Below, piece after piece: positions 5,636 to 10,721 of a stretch of DNA of 12,443 nt (positions are counted from its first letter, which is position 1; each line of letters begins with the position of its first letter). This stretch comes from Candidatus Aenigmatarchaeota archaeon (GTDB taxonomy: Archaea > Aenigmatarchaeota > Aenigmatarchaeia > Aenigmatarchaeales > Aenigmatarchaeaceae): assembly GCA_028715225.1 (NCBI GenBank), contig JAQUSH010000010.1, positions 1 through 12,443 on the forward strand. The letters run 5' to 3'. The position numbers were made by a program, and so were the translations under genes. The notes beneath the pieces are model-generated. The model worked only from the letters and a program-made list of their open reading frames with translations. It searched no databases and was not told the origin of the DNA.

Positions 5636-5719
5636 CACCTAATTAGACTTGTAAAAAAATGCTTTTAAGCATGACTTCGACAATCGCAAAATCTCTCTCC
5701 GCAATAGAAATCTTTATAT
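5636..5719 (-). promoter_or_regulatory. Promoter and long leader with internal terminator-like hairpin
   Basis: On the minus strand a strong TATA element, AATATATAAAG (about 5709-5719), predicts transcription from about 5690. The RNA would soon contain ATGCT-TAAA-AGCAT (5659-5672) followed by seven T, which is the form of an intrinsic terminator, and only then the ribosome site of the 89-residue gene. Alternatively, the CTTAAAAG inside the palindrome is itself the TATA box: it is 37-38 nt from the ATG, matching the other leadered gene at 1379. The two readings make different predictions about the leader. Confidence 0.4.
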
Positions 5720-5849
5720 ATTATTATTTTTCTTATATAACACCGTTATAGATATAATTTATAATGAAGAATATAATTTGTATGTTTTTTTATAAAATTT
5801 GATTATTTTTTGTTATCTTAAGAGTGATAAAATTGGTAGTTGAGAGAAA
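5720..5849. other. AT-rich non-coding stretch
   Basis: Together with the leader at 5629-5719 this makes about 220 bases without a gene. This part is extremely AT-rich, with runs of T and no open frame of note. At its end TATCTTA (5814-5820) is repeated in inverted form at 5851-5857, overlapping the stop of the endonuclease gene, with a 30-base loop; on minus this may mark the end of that gene's transcript. I see no tRNA-like, C/D-box or CRISPR structure. Confidence 0.4.
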
Positions 5850-6449
5850 CTAAGATATACTTTCAATTCTTTTTCTTCTTTCTGGATGAAGTAATTTGAT
5901 ATGTTTTCTGAAATTCATAACTTCTTTGTGTGGTACTGTTAAATACCATGTTTTATCACAATTTGGTCCAGTGATTTTAGAATATATGTTTATATCCTTT
6001 AATAATTTTTCCACTTGTTTTAGTCCATTGAGGTTTACACACTTAATTCTTACTACATTATTTGTCAAATCTATAGTACATTCATCATCAAAAAATGCTC
6101 TTAACCAAGCCTTCTTTATTGAATTATTATTATTCAGTATTTCATTCGAAATAAACCATGAACGGCTTTTCCCGCCACCCAAGATACAAATTCTATCATA
6201 AACACGTTTTGATCTACATCTTAGTTCTGTTTTCCATATCCGAGATTTAATACCAAAACTTTCTAGCATATCTTTTTCAAATTCTTTTAGCAAGATATTT
6301 TGAGTATTAGAATATGATATTTGATATCTTTTTCTATCTCGCTTATATTTTCTTCCATGAACTATTTGTAATGACTTTTTCTCAATGTAGGTTCCTATGC
6401 TACCATCACCACAAACATGAGCTGTAATTCTTGCTTCAGATAATTTCAT
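5850..6449 (-). CDS. Free-standing LAGLIDADG homing endonuclease-like protein
   Basis: This 199-residue protein carries two LAGLIDADG-type helices typical of single-chain homing endonucleases. ARITAHVCGDGSIG (about 6-19) has an acidic residue, D15, at the expected metal-binding position; KKAWLRAFFDDECTID (about 112-127) has D121 or D122. After each helix comes the expected beta-rich saddle, including RIKCVNLNGLKQVEKLLKDI, and the end carries LHPERRKRI, also common in this group. Both acidic positions are kept, so it may be active as a DNA endonuclease. The ATG at 6449 has a TATA box (6471-6480) 26 nt upstream, so the gene is probably leaderless. It stands 31 bases downstream of a tRNA gene with three introns, in the same direction, but is not inside any intron. 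A domesticated regulator or inactive remnant is possible. Confidence 0.85.
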   Translation of the reverse strand: MKLSEARITAHVCGDGSIGTYIEKKSLQIVHGRKYKRDRKRYQISYSNTQNILLKEFEKDMLESFGIKSRIWKTELRCRSKRVYDRICILGGGKSRSWFISNEILNNNNSIKKAWLRAFFDDECTIDLTNNVVRIKCVNLNGLKQVEKLLKDINIYSKITGPNCDKTWYLTVPHKEVMNFRKHIKLLHPERRKRIESIS

Positions 6450-6470
6450 ATATAGAATTATTGCTTGTAA

Positions 6471-6480
6471 GAATATAAAG
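6471..6480 (-). promoter_or_regulatory. TATA box of the endonuclease gene, abutting the tRNA 3' end
   Basis: CTTTATATTC on minus begins at the base next to the tRNA discriminator A (6481) and is centred 26-27 nt before the ATG at 6449. It implies a leaderless endonuclease mRNA transcribed independently of the tRNA. Confidence 0.6.
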
Positions 6481-6494
6481 TAGCGGGAGTCCGA

Positions 6495-6516
6495 TTTTCA
6501 GAAAGTTTATCTTTCA
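6495..6516 (-). other. tRNA intron 3, T-loop, position 59/60 (22 nt)
   Basis: This is a textbook bulge-helix-bulge. The outer helix is the T-stem itself, GTCCG/CGGAC; the central helix is TTCA (6519-6522) with TGAA (6497-6500); bulges are AA^T on both strands (6516-6518 and 6494-6496); and the inner stem is GAAAG (6511-6515) with CTTTC (6501-6505). Cutting after the second bulge base restores the T-loop TTCAAAT. Confidence 0.9.
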
Positions 6517-6546
6517 TTTGAACGGACGACCCCTGGGTTATGAGCC

Positions 6547-6568
6547 ATTCACTCCTAAATTATAGGAT
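6547..6568 (-). other. tRNA intron 2, anticodon stem, position 29/30 (22 nt)
   Basis: The central helix is TCAC (6571-6574, tRNA 24-27) with GTGA (6549-6552). Bulges are TG^A (6568-6570) and AT^G (6546-6548). The inner stem is TCCTA (6563-6567) with TAGGA (6553-6557). Cuts after the second bulge base restore CTGGG, the 5' strand of the anticodon stem, giving the three G:C pairs of an initiator. Confidence 0.87.
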
Positions 6569-6585
6569 CAGTGAGCACTCCAGGC

Positions 6586-6614
6586 TTAGAGGGAAATTGA
6601 AAAACCAATCTCCT
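6586..6614 (-). other. tRNA intron 1, D-loop, position 14/15 (29 nt)
   Basis: In the precursor, GGAG (6617-6620, tRNA 9-12) pairs with CTCT (6588-6591) as a four-base central helix with one G-U pair. Bulges are CA^A (6614-6616) and AA^G (6585-6587), with cuts after the second base. The intron's own stem is GGAGATTG (6606-6613) with CAATTTCC (6592-6599). Cutting there leaves A14 and G15-C-C-T-G-G, a normal archaeal D-loop. The outer helix is weak, so this is a relaxed bulge-helix-bulge. Confidence 0.82.
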
Positions 6615-6650
6615 TGCTCCATCCCGCTGATAAACATTTATACGGCGGAA

Positions 6651-6660
6651 CCTTAAATAG
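6651..6660. promoter_or_regulatory. Shared bidirectional TATA element for tRNA and rnhB
   Basis: CCTTAAATAG on plus reads CTATTTAAGG on minus, a TATA-like element in both directions. Its centre is about 27 nt from the rnhB ATG (6683) and about 28 nt from the tRNA 5' end (6628), the right distances for both. No better box for either gene is visible between 6629 and 6682, though GTATAAATG (6635-6643 on minus) lies too close to the tRNA to serve it. Confidence 0.6.
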
Positions 6661-6682
6661 TTTAGCTTACAAACTGATTTTT

Positions 6683-7360
6683 ATGACAACTATACTTGGC
6701 ATTGATGAAGCTGGACGAGGATCAGTAATTGGACCGCTAGTCATAGGTGGAATATTAATCGACGAAAAAGATGAGAAAAAACTGAAAGAACTTGGGGTTA
6801 AAGATTCAAAAATGCTTTCTTCAAGACAAAGAGAAATGATGTATAAAGAAATCAAAAAAATAGTCAAAGATTATGTTACAATTCATATCTCTGCTAAGGA
6901 AATTGATGACGAGCGCAAGAGAATTAATCTGAATAGAATAGAAGCTGAAAAGATTGCACAGATAATCAAAACACTTAATCCTGATGTAGCTGTCGTCGAC
7001 GCGCCACAGGTATCAACTGATAAATTCAAAAAAATGTTGATGGGAATGGCTAAAAACGGAACTAAGATAATTTCTGAAAATTATGCTGATAAAAACCATG
7101 CTGTGTGCTCAGCAGCATCTATAATTGCTAAAGTTGAACGAGATAAAGAAATTGAAAAGATTAAAATTAAAGTTGGCACTGATTTTGGAGTTGGATATCC
7201 TCACGATGAGCGGACAAGAGCATTTGTTAAATCTGCTCTGAAAGAGAAGAAGTTTTTAGAGCATATAAGACATTCTTGGATTACAGTTGATGATTTGATA
7301 GAAGAGAACGAACAGCAGAAATTGAAAACATTTTTAAACGGCAACAGTAATAATAAATAA
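6683..7360 (+). CDS. rnhB: Ribonuclease HII
   Basis: This endonuclease removes RNA from RNA-DNA hybrids, including single ribonucleotides and primers. It has 225 residues from the ATG at 6683. The active site is complete for type 2 RNase H: D8 and E9 in ILGIDEAGRGSVIGP, D106 in VAVVDAPQ, and D136 in YADKNHAVCSAASIIAKVER. The GYPHDERTRAF segment is also typical. The frame is open upstream to 6614, but that extension would run into the tRNA gene, and the enzyme normally begins just before the first catalytic motif. TATA spacing of 27 nt also places transcription start at 6683 (leaderless). It is the first gene of a long plus-strand operon. Confidence 0.93.
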   Translation: MTTILGIDEAGRGSVIGPLVIGGILIDEKDEKKLKELGVKDSKMLSSRQREMMYKEIKKIVKDYVTIHISAKEIDDERKRINLNRIEAEKIAQIIKTLNPDVAVVDAPQVSTDKFKKMLMGMAKNGTKIISENYADKNHAVCSAASIIAKVERDKEIEKIKIKVGTDFGVGYPHDERTRAFVKSALKEKKFLEHIRHSWITVDDLIEENEQQKLKTFLNGNSNNK

Positions 7361-7370
7361 GGTGAATATA

Positions 7371-7622
7371 ATGAAAAATGAAAACAAAGTAATGTTTGGT
7401 TATATACTATACGGAATTCTGGTTGGTGCAGCAAGCTACTACATGAAAAATGTCATTGCTTCGCTGTTAACTATGCTTATGATTCTGTACATAGGCAAAT
7501 TTACATTAGGCAAAATATTCAAGATAACCGAGAAATTCAAATGGTTCTTGACAAATGGCGGATGGATGTACATATTTGTCTGGTTCATAGTCTGGACAAT
7601 ATTGATCAATGTGATCAGATGA
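7371..7622 (+). CDS. Small conserved-looking membrane protein, 83 residues
   Basis: The product has three hydrophobic helices (about 8-25, 28-47 and 63-82) and a basic loop (KIFKITEKFKWFLTNGGW) between the second and third. The KFKWFLTNGGW...WFIVWTI pattern feels like a recurring archaeal small membrane family, but I know no function. The start is the ATG at 7371, preceded by GGTGA (7361-7365); an in-frame GTG at 7362 lies inside that ribosome site. It begins 10 bases after rnhB and its TGA overlaps the aspS ATG by four bases, so all three are co-expressed. Confidence 0.75.
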   Translation: MKNENKVMFGYILYGILVGAASYYMKNVIASLLTMLMILYIGKFTLGKIFKITEKFKWFLTNGGWMYIFVWFIVWTILINVIR

Positions 7623-8959
7623 TTGATAATATCGGAGACTGGAAAAGAACGCATTATTCTAAAGACGTTACTAGCAAAATGGATAATAAAGAAGTAATTG
7701 TTATGGGCTGGGCACGTGCTCTTCGTGGAGGAGGCGCTTTAAAGTTCATACAATTGTCTGACCGTGAAGGAAATATTCAGATTACTGCTAAGAAAGGAGT
7801 TGTTGCTGACAATATAATGAAAAAAATTGAATCTCTAAACAGAGAAGACGTTCTTGCTGTGAAGGGAACAGTAAAAGCTTCTAAAGAGGCACCTAATGGA
7901 TTTGAGATAATTCCTATTGATATACGTGTCCTTAACAAAGCTGAAACACCGTTGCCGTTAGAATTAGTAACTAAAAAGACTCCAGCTGAACCTGCTACAA
8001 GATTTGACGCACGATCATTAGATCTCAGAAAACCTGAAATAGCAGCAATATTCAACATCAAAGATTCAGTTACTACAGCTGTCAGAAATTATCTTGAAGG
8101 TTCTGGATTTATAGAAATTCATAGTCCTAAAATAATTGCAGAAGCTAGCGAAGGAGGTTCTGAAGTATTCAAAGTAAAATATTTTGATCGTGAAGCTTAC
8201 CTAGCTCAATCACCACAGTTCTACAAACAGATGATGATGGCAGCTGGGTTTGATAGAGTATATGAAATGGGTCCAGCTTTCCGTGCAGAAAAATCACATA
8301 CTACGCGTCACTTGGCAGAAATACTTATGCTAGACATGGAAATGTCGTTTATCAAATCTACTGAAGATGTAATGGATGTTGTTGAAAAACTTATGATTGA
8401 AATATGCTCACATGTTAAGAAAAATGAAGAACGTTCTTTACAGATAATTGGAAAGAAAATTGAAGTTCCTAAACCTTCATTTCCAAGAATAACAATGGAA
8501 GAAGCTAAAAAGATACTAAAGAAAAAAGGTTTGGAATATAAACCAAATGAAGAAATAGACTCGGCTGGAGAGAAAGCATTAGGAGAATATGTAAAGGAAA
8601 AATATGATCACGATTTTGTATTTTTAACAGAATTCCCTTGGGCAGAAGCAAAATTCTATCACAAACAGTCTGATACTAATCCTAAAGCAGCTGAACGCTG
8701 TGATTTGATATACAGAGGTTCTGAGATAGCAACCATAACACAAAGAGAACACAGATATGATATTCTGATTAAACAGGTTAAGGCACAGAAAGTGACAGCT
8801 GAAAAAATAAAATTCTATTTGGATGCATTCAGATATGGCATGCCTCCTCACGGCGGATGCGGCATAGGAATTGATAGGATTGTACAGCAACTTTTAGAAT
8901 TATCTAATGTTCAAGAAGCGGTATTATTCCCTAGAACTTCTGAAAGAATTACACCTTGA
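7619..8959 (+). CDS. aspS: Aspartyl-tRNA synthetase, archaeal type, probably non-discriminating
   Basis: Class IIb synthetase that attaches Asp to tRNA-Asp in the cytoplasm; 446 residues, the compact archaeal/eukaryotic form without a bacterial GAD insertion. The N-terminal OB-fold (about 24-100) binds the anticodon. Motif 1 is in GFIEIHSPKII, motif 2 is FRAEKSHTTRHLAE, and motif 3 is GMPPHGGCGIGIDRI near the C-terminus. In the anticodon-binding region, the positions equivalent to Trp26 and Lys85 of the tRNA-Asp-specific Thermococcus enzyme are R33 and P92 (KEAPNGFEI). Pro there is associated with enzymes that also charge tRNA-Asn. The ATG at 7619 overlaps the previous stop (ATGA) and has GTGATC (7611-7616) as ribosome site; the frame extends further upstream to 7541, but that would overlap the membrane protein. 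Confidence 0.93.
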   Translation: MIDNIGDWKRTHYSKDVTSKMDNKEVIVMGWARALRGGGALKFIQLSDREGNIQITAKKGVVADNIMKKIESLNREDVLAVKGTVKASKEAPNGFEIIPIDIRVLNKAETPLPLELVTKKTPAEPATRFDARSLDLRKPEIAAIFNIKDSVTTAVRNYLEGSGFIEIHSPKIIAEASEGGSEVFKVKYFDREAYLAQSPQFYKQMMMAAGFDRVYEMGPAFRAEKSHTTRHLAEILMLDMEMSFIKSTEDVMDVVEKLMIEICSHVKKNEERSLQIIGKKIEVPKPSFPRITMEEAKKILKKKGLEYKPNEEIDSAGEKALGEYVKEKYDHDFVFLTEFPWAEAKFYHKQSDTNPKAAERCDLIYRGSEIATITQREHRYDILIKQVKAQKVTAEKIKFYLDAFRYGMPPHGGCGIGIDRIVQQLLELSNVQEAVLFPRTSERITP

Positions 8960-8964
8960 TTATT

Positions 8965-10287
8965 ATGCGACCAATAATTATCGGTTCTGGAATGGGTGGT
9001 TTATGCACAGGACTTATTCTGAAAAAGAACGGATTTAATCCAATTGTATTTGAAAAGGATAATCACTACGGTGGATCATTTTGGTCTTACAAATTAAAAG
9101 GATATACAATAGACACTGGTGCTCATATGCTAACACGCGGAAAGTCAGGAGAATTGCCTACTCTTATGAAAAAATATATTGATCCTAATATATTTGAAAA
9201 GAAATTTGTTGCGCAAAAACATTACAGATTTTACATTCATGATAAGGGTGCTGAAGTACCTGGAAACCTATCATCTCTTTTGAAATTTGATTTGCTTCAA
9301 ATGAAAGACAGAATATCATTTCTTAAGATGTTTGTGGATTTTCTGAGACTGGGACGCGCCGGAACTGAAAAATATCCTAACATGAAATCCTACGATTATG
9401 TGAAGAAATATGTGACTTCTCGCGATCTACTTATACTTCTTAATGCATTTTCATGGATGAGCACTGGCTGTTCGATAAAAGAAGGTGCGTTGTCTCGTTT
9501 TGTAGATACATTTGTAAGAGACAAAAAGATGACTGGGAAATATATTCTGAAACATATTACTCCGACTTCAAACGCGACTGAAGGTGACTGGTATCCTAAA
9601 GGCGGATTGAAAAAAGTTCCAGAATATTTCATAAAACAAGGATTGGATGTTCGACTATGCAAAAAAGTCGATAAAATAATTATTAAAAACAATCAGGTTG
9701 TAGGAGTTAAAATCGGAAAAAAAATAATGAAAACAGACATGGTTATTTATGATGGCCTTGTAAAAAATCTGAACAAGATGTTAATCGGTGGTAAATACAC
9801 AGGAAAGCTTCCTAAAGAAGATGAATATGCTTCAGTAACTATCTGGCTAGGTTTCAAGAAAAAAATAGCTGACTGGAACAGAGAATCAAGAGTTTATTGC
9901 GATCCTAATCTAGAATCTCCTCACTGGGCGGTGTTCTTTACTGATTTTGATCAAACACTTGCTCCGAAAGGACATCAGCTGTTTGGTATGAGCGCAATAA
10001 CACATGGTGATACTAAAAAATTAGTAAGCAAAATGGAAAAAACTTTAGATAAGATGCTTCCTGGATATAAAAAACATCTAGACATGAAACATGTTCAAAT
10101 CTGGAGAGCTGAAAAAACTCTGCAGAAAGCTCATAATTCTATGTGGAATCTTCCTGAGCAGAAGACCAATATCAAAGGATTATATGTAGTAGGGACAGAC
10201 ACCAAAGGATATGGGTCTGGTGGAACACTATGCGCAGACTCAGCTATGCGCTGCTGGCATTATATTCGAAAAGATTATAAAGTTTAA
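8965..10287 (+). CDS. CrtI-like FAD-dependent oxidoreductase (phytoene desaturase family)
   Basis: This 440-residue flavoprotein starts directly with a dinucleotide-binding fold, IIIGSGMGGLCTGLILKKNG (about 4-23), with the FAD-ribose acid in IVFEKDNHYGGS (E30). It ends with GLYVVGTDTKGYGSGGTLCA, the usual C-terminal FAD-binding segment of the phytoene desaturase/carotenoid isomerase group. The middle part is a divergent substrate domain. Likely chemistry is oxidation, reduction or isomerisation of an isoprenoid or other lipid; the substrate cannot be read from the sequence. The ATG at 8965 is five bases after the aspS stop; a TTG at 8956 overlapping that stop is an alternative. It is followed by a ferredoxin and a geranylgeranyl-reductase-family gene, which supports an isoprenoid-lipid role. 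No carotenoid synthesis genes are in view. Confidence 0.8.
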   Translation: MRPIIIGSGMGGLCTGLILKKNGFNPIVFEKDNHYGGSFWSYKLKGYTIDTGAHMLTRGKSGELPTLMKKYIDPNIFEKKFVAQKHYRFYIHDKGAEVPGNLSSLLKFDLLQMKDRISFLKMFVDFLRLGRAGTEKYPNMKSYDYVKKYVTSRDLLILLNAFSWMSTGCSIKEGALSRFVDTFVRDKKMTGKYILKHITPTSNATEGDWYPKGGLKKVPEYFIKQGLDVRLCKKVDKIIIKNNQVVGVKIGKKIMKTDMVIYDGLVKNLNKMLIGGKYTGKLPKEDEYASVTIWLGFKKKIADWNRESRVYCDPNLESPHWAVFFTDFDQTLAPKGHQLFGMSAITHGDTKKLVSKMEKTLDKMLPGYKKHLDMKHVQIWRAEKTLQKAHNSMWNLPEQKTNIKGLYVVGTDTKGYGSGGTLCADSAMRCWHYIRKDYKV

Positions 10288-10299
10288 ATTAGTAGTGAT
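10273..10299 (+). promoter_or_regulatory. Possible internal TATA box and ribosome site before ferredoxin
   Basis: ATTATAAAG (10274-10282), inside the end of the CrtI-like gene, is centred 25 nt before the ferredoxin ATG and could start a leaderless transcript. GTGAT (10295-10299) can also act as a weak Shine-Dalgarno for the operon transcript. The cassette may therefore be read both from rnhB and from here. Confidence 0.35.
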
Positions 10300-10302
10300 T
10301 TT

Positions 10303-10479
10303 ATGGCATGGTCTATAGATAATAAGAAATGTTTGAGATGTGGTACATGCGTTTCAGTGTGCCCGCTTTTAGCACTTAACCTTGAAGAAAACGGATTAGA
10401 GATTGATAGAACAAAATGCGTTCTTTGTGCTAAATGTTCTAAGGTTTGTCCAGTAAAAGCAATAAAGGTGGAAAAATGA
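10303..10479 (+). CDS. Small 2[4Fe-4S] ferredoxin
   Basis: This 58-residue protein starts MAWSIDNKKCLRCGTC and carries two complete cluster-binding motifs: C10-x2-C13-x2-C16-x3-C20-P and C39-x2-C42-x2-C45-x3-C49-P. It is the bacterial/archaeal dicluster ferredoxin type, a soluble low-potential electron carrier. It starts 15 bases after the CrtI-like gene, and its TGA overlaps the next ATG by four bases. Position beside a geranylgeranyl-reductase-family gene recalls Methanosarcina, where a ferredoxin encoded next to the reductase supplies its electrons, so the same partnership is inferred here. Confidence 0.93.
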   Translation: MAWSIDNKKCLRCGTCVSVCPLLALNLEENGLEIDRTKCVLCAKCSKVCPVKAIKVEK

Positions 10480-10721
10480 ATTGGAAAGAGTTTTTAAAAC
10501 CAGATATGAAAAAAATAAAAATATTTATCTTACTATCAGCCACATTTTCAATAATATTATATTTTATGTTCTCAGCCGTTACATGCTTTTCATGTACAGC
10601 CGAACAGATTATGACCGAAGCCATTAATCGATTGCTATCAGATTTACCCTACATTTTAGTTGTATCATATTTAATATCTTGTTCAATATTAACTGTTTAT
10701 AATAAGGTGAAGAAAAAATGA
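10476..10721 (+). CDS. Small two-helix membrane protein with CxxC, 81 residues
   Basis: The product has a basic N-terminus (MNWKEFLKPDMKKIK), a first membrane helix (about 15-36), a short loop with CFSC (37-40), and a second helix (about 57-74) followed by NKVKKK. The layout resembles small archaeal proteins with two helices and a loop carrying a Cys pair, probably exposed outside. No function is known to me. Start: ATG overlapping the ferredoxin stop, with AGGTGG (10466-10471) as ribosome site; its TGA overlaps the next ATG. Being wedged between ferredoxin and a geranylgeranyl-reductase-family gene, it may link them to the membrane, but this is speculative. Confidence 0.72.
   Translation: MNWKEFLKPDMKKIKIFILLSATFSIILYFMFSAVTCFSCTAEQIMTEAINRLLSDLPYILVVSYLISCSILTVYNKVKKK

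Larger units (their letters stand above)
6481..6628 (-). tRNA. Initiator tRNA-Met(CAT) with three introns
   Basis: The 148-base gene gives a 75-nt tRNA after removal of three introns at 6586-6614, 6547-6568 and 6495-6516; CCA is not encoded. All stems then pair without mismatch: acceptor AGCGGGA/TCCCGCT, D-stem GAGC/GCTC, anticodon stem CTGGG/CCCAG, T-stem GTCCG/CGGAC. The anticodon loop is CTCATAA (CAT at 6540-6542), the variable loop GGGTC, the T-loop TTCAAAT and the discriminator A73. A1:U72 and three G:C pairs at 29-31/39-41 are hallmarks of archaeal initiator tRNA. G15 can pair with C48. An element at 6651-6660 is a suitable TATA box, about 27 nt upstream. U21, in place of the usual A21, is the one odd base. 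Confidence 0.93.

Noticed and set aside
5339..5668. Plus-strand ORF opposite the 89-residue membrane gene
   Set aside because: Shadow of the real gene; composition (Pro, Asn, Ala runs) is what antisense of a hydrophobic protein gives.
5659..5672. Perfect 14-base palindrome as a regulator-binding site
   Set aside because: The arms ATGCTT and AAGCAT are inverted but the middle two bases are not symmetric, and the run of T behind it is better explained by a terminator or TATA element.
5720..5849. Non-coding RNA, CRISPR or origin in the AT-rich gap
   Set aside because: There are no repeats of CRISPR type, no clear C/D box pair and no iteron-like repeats; only AT richness and one weak inverted repeat.
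5850..6449. Endonuclease as an intron-encoded ORF inside the tRNA
   Set aside because: The tRNA is complete before the gene starts, all three introns are 29 nt or shorter, and the gene has its own TATA box.
6481..6628. Elongator tRNA-Met or tRNA-Ile(CAT), or a split or permuted tRNA
   Set aside because: A1:U72 and three G:C pairs at 29-31/39-41 are initiator features. The exons lie in the normal order, so it is neither permuted nor split.
6614..6682. N-terminal extension of ribonuclease HII starting at 6614
   Set aside because: It would overlap the 5' end of the tRNA gene on the other strand, adds residues not seen in the family, and ignores the TATA box 27 nt before the ATG at 6683.
7541..7618. 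AspRS start at 7541
   Set aside because: It would overlap 82 bases of the membrane-protein gene in another frame. The ATGA overlap at 7619 with a GTGATC ribosome site fits the operon style and the family N-terminus.
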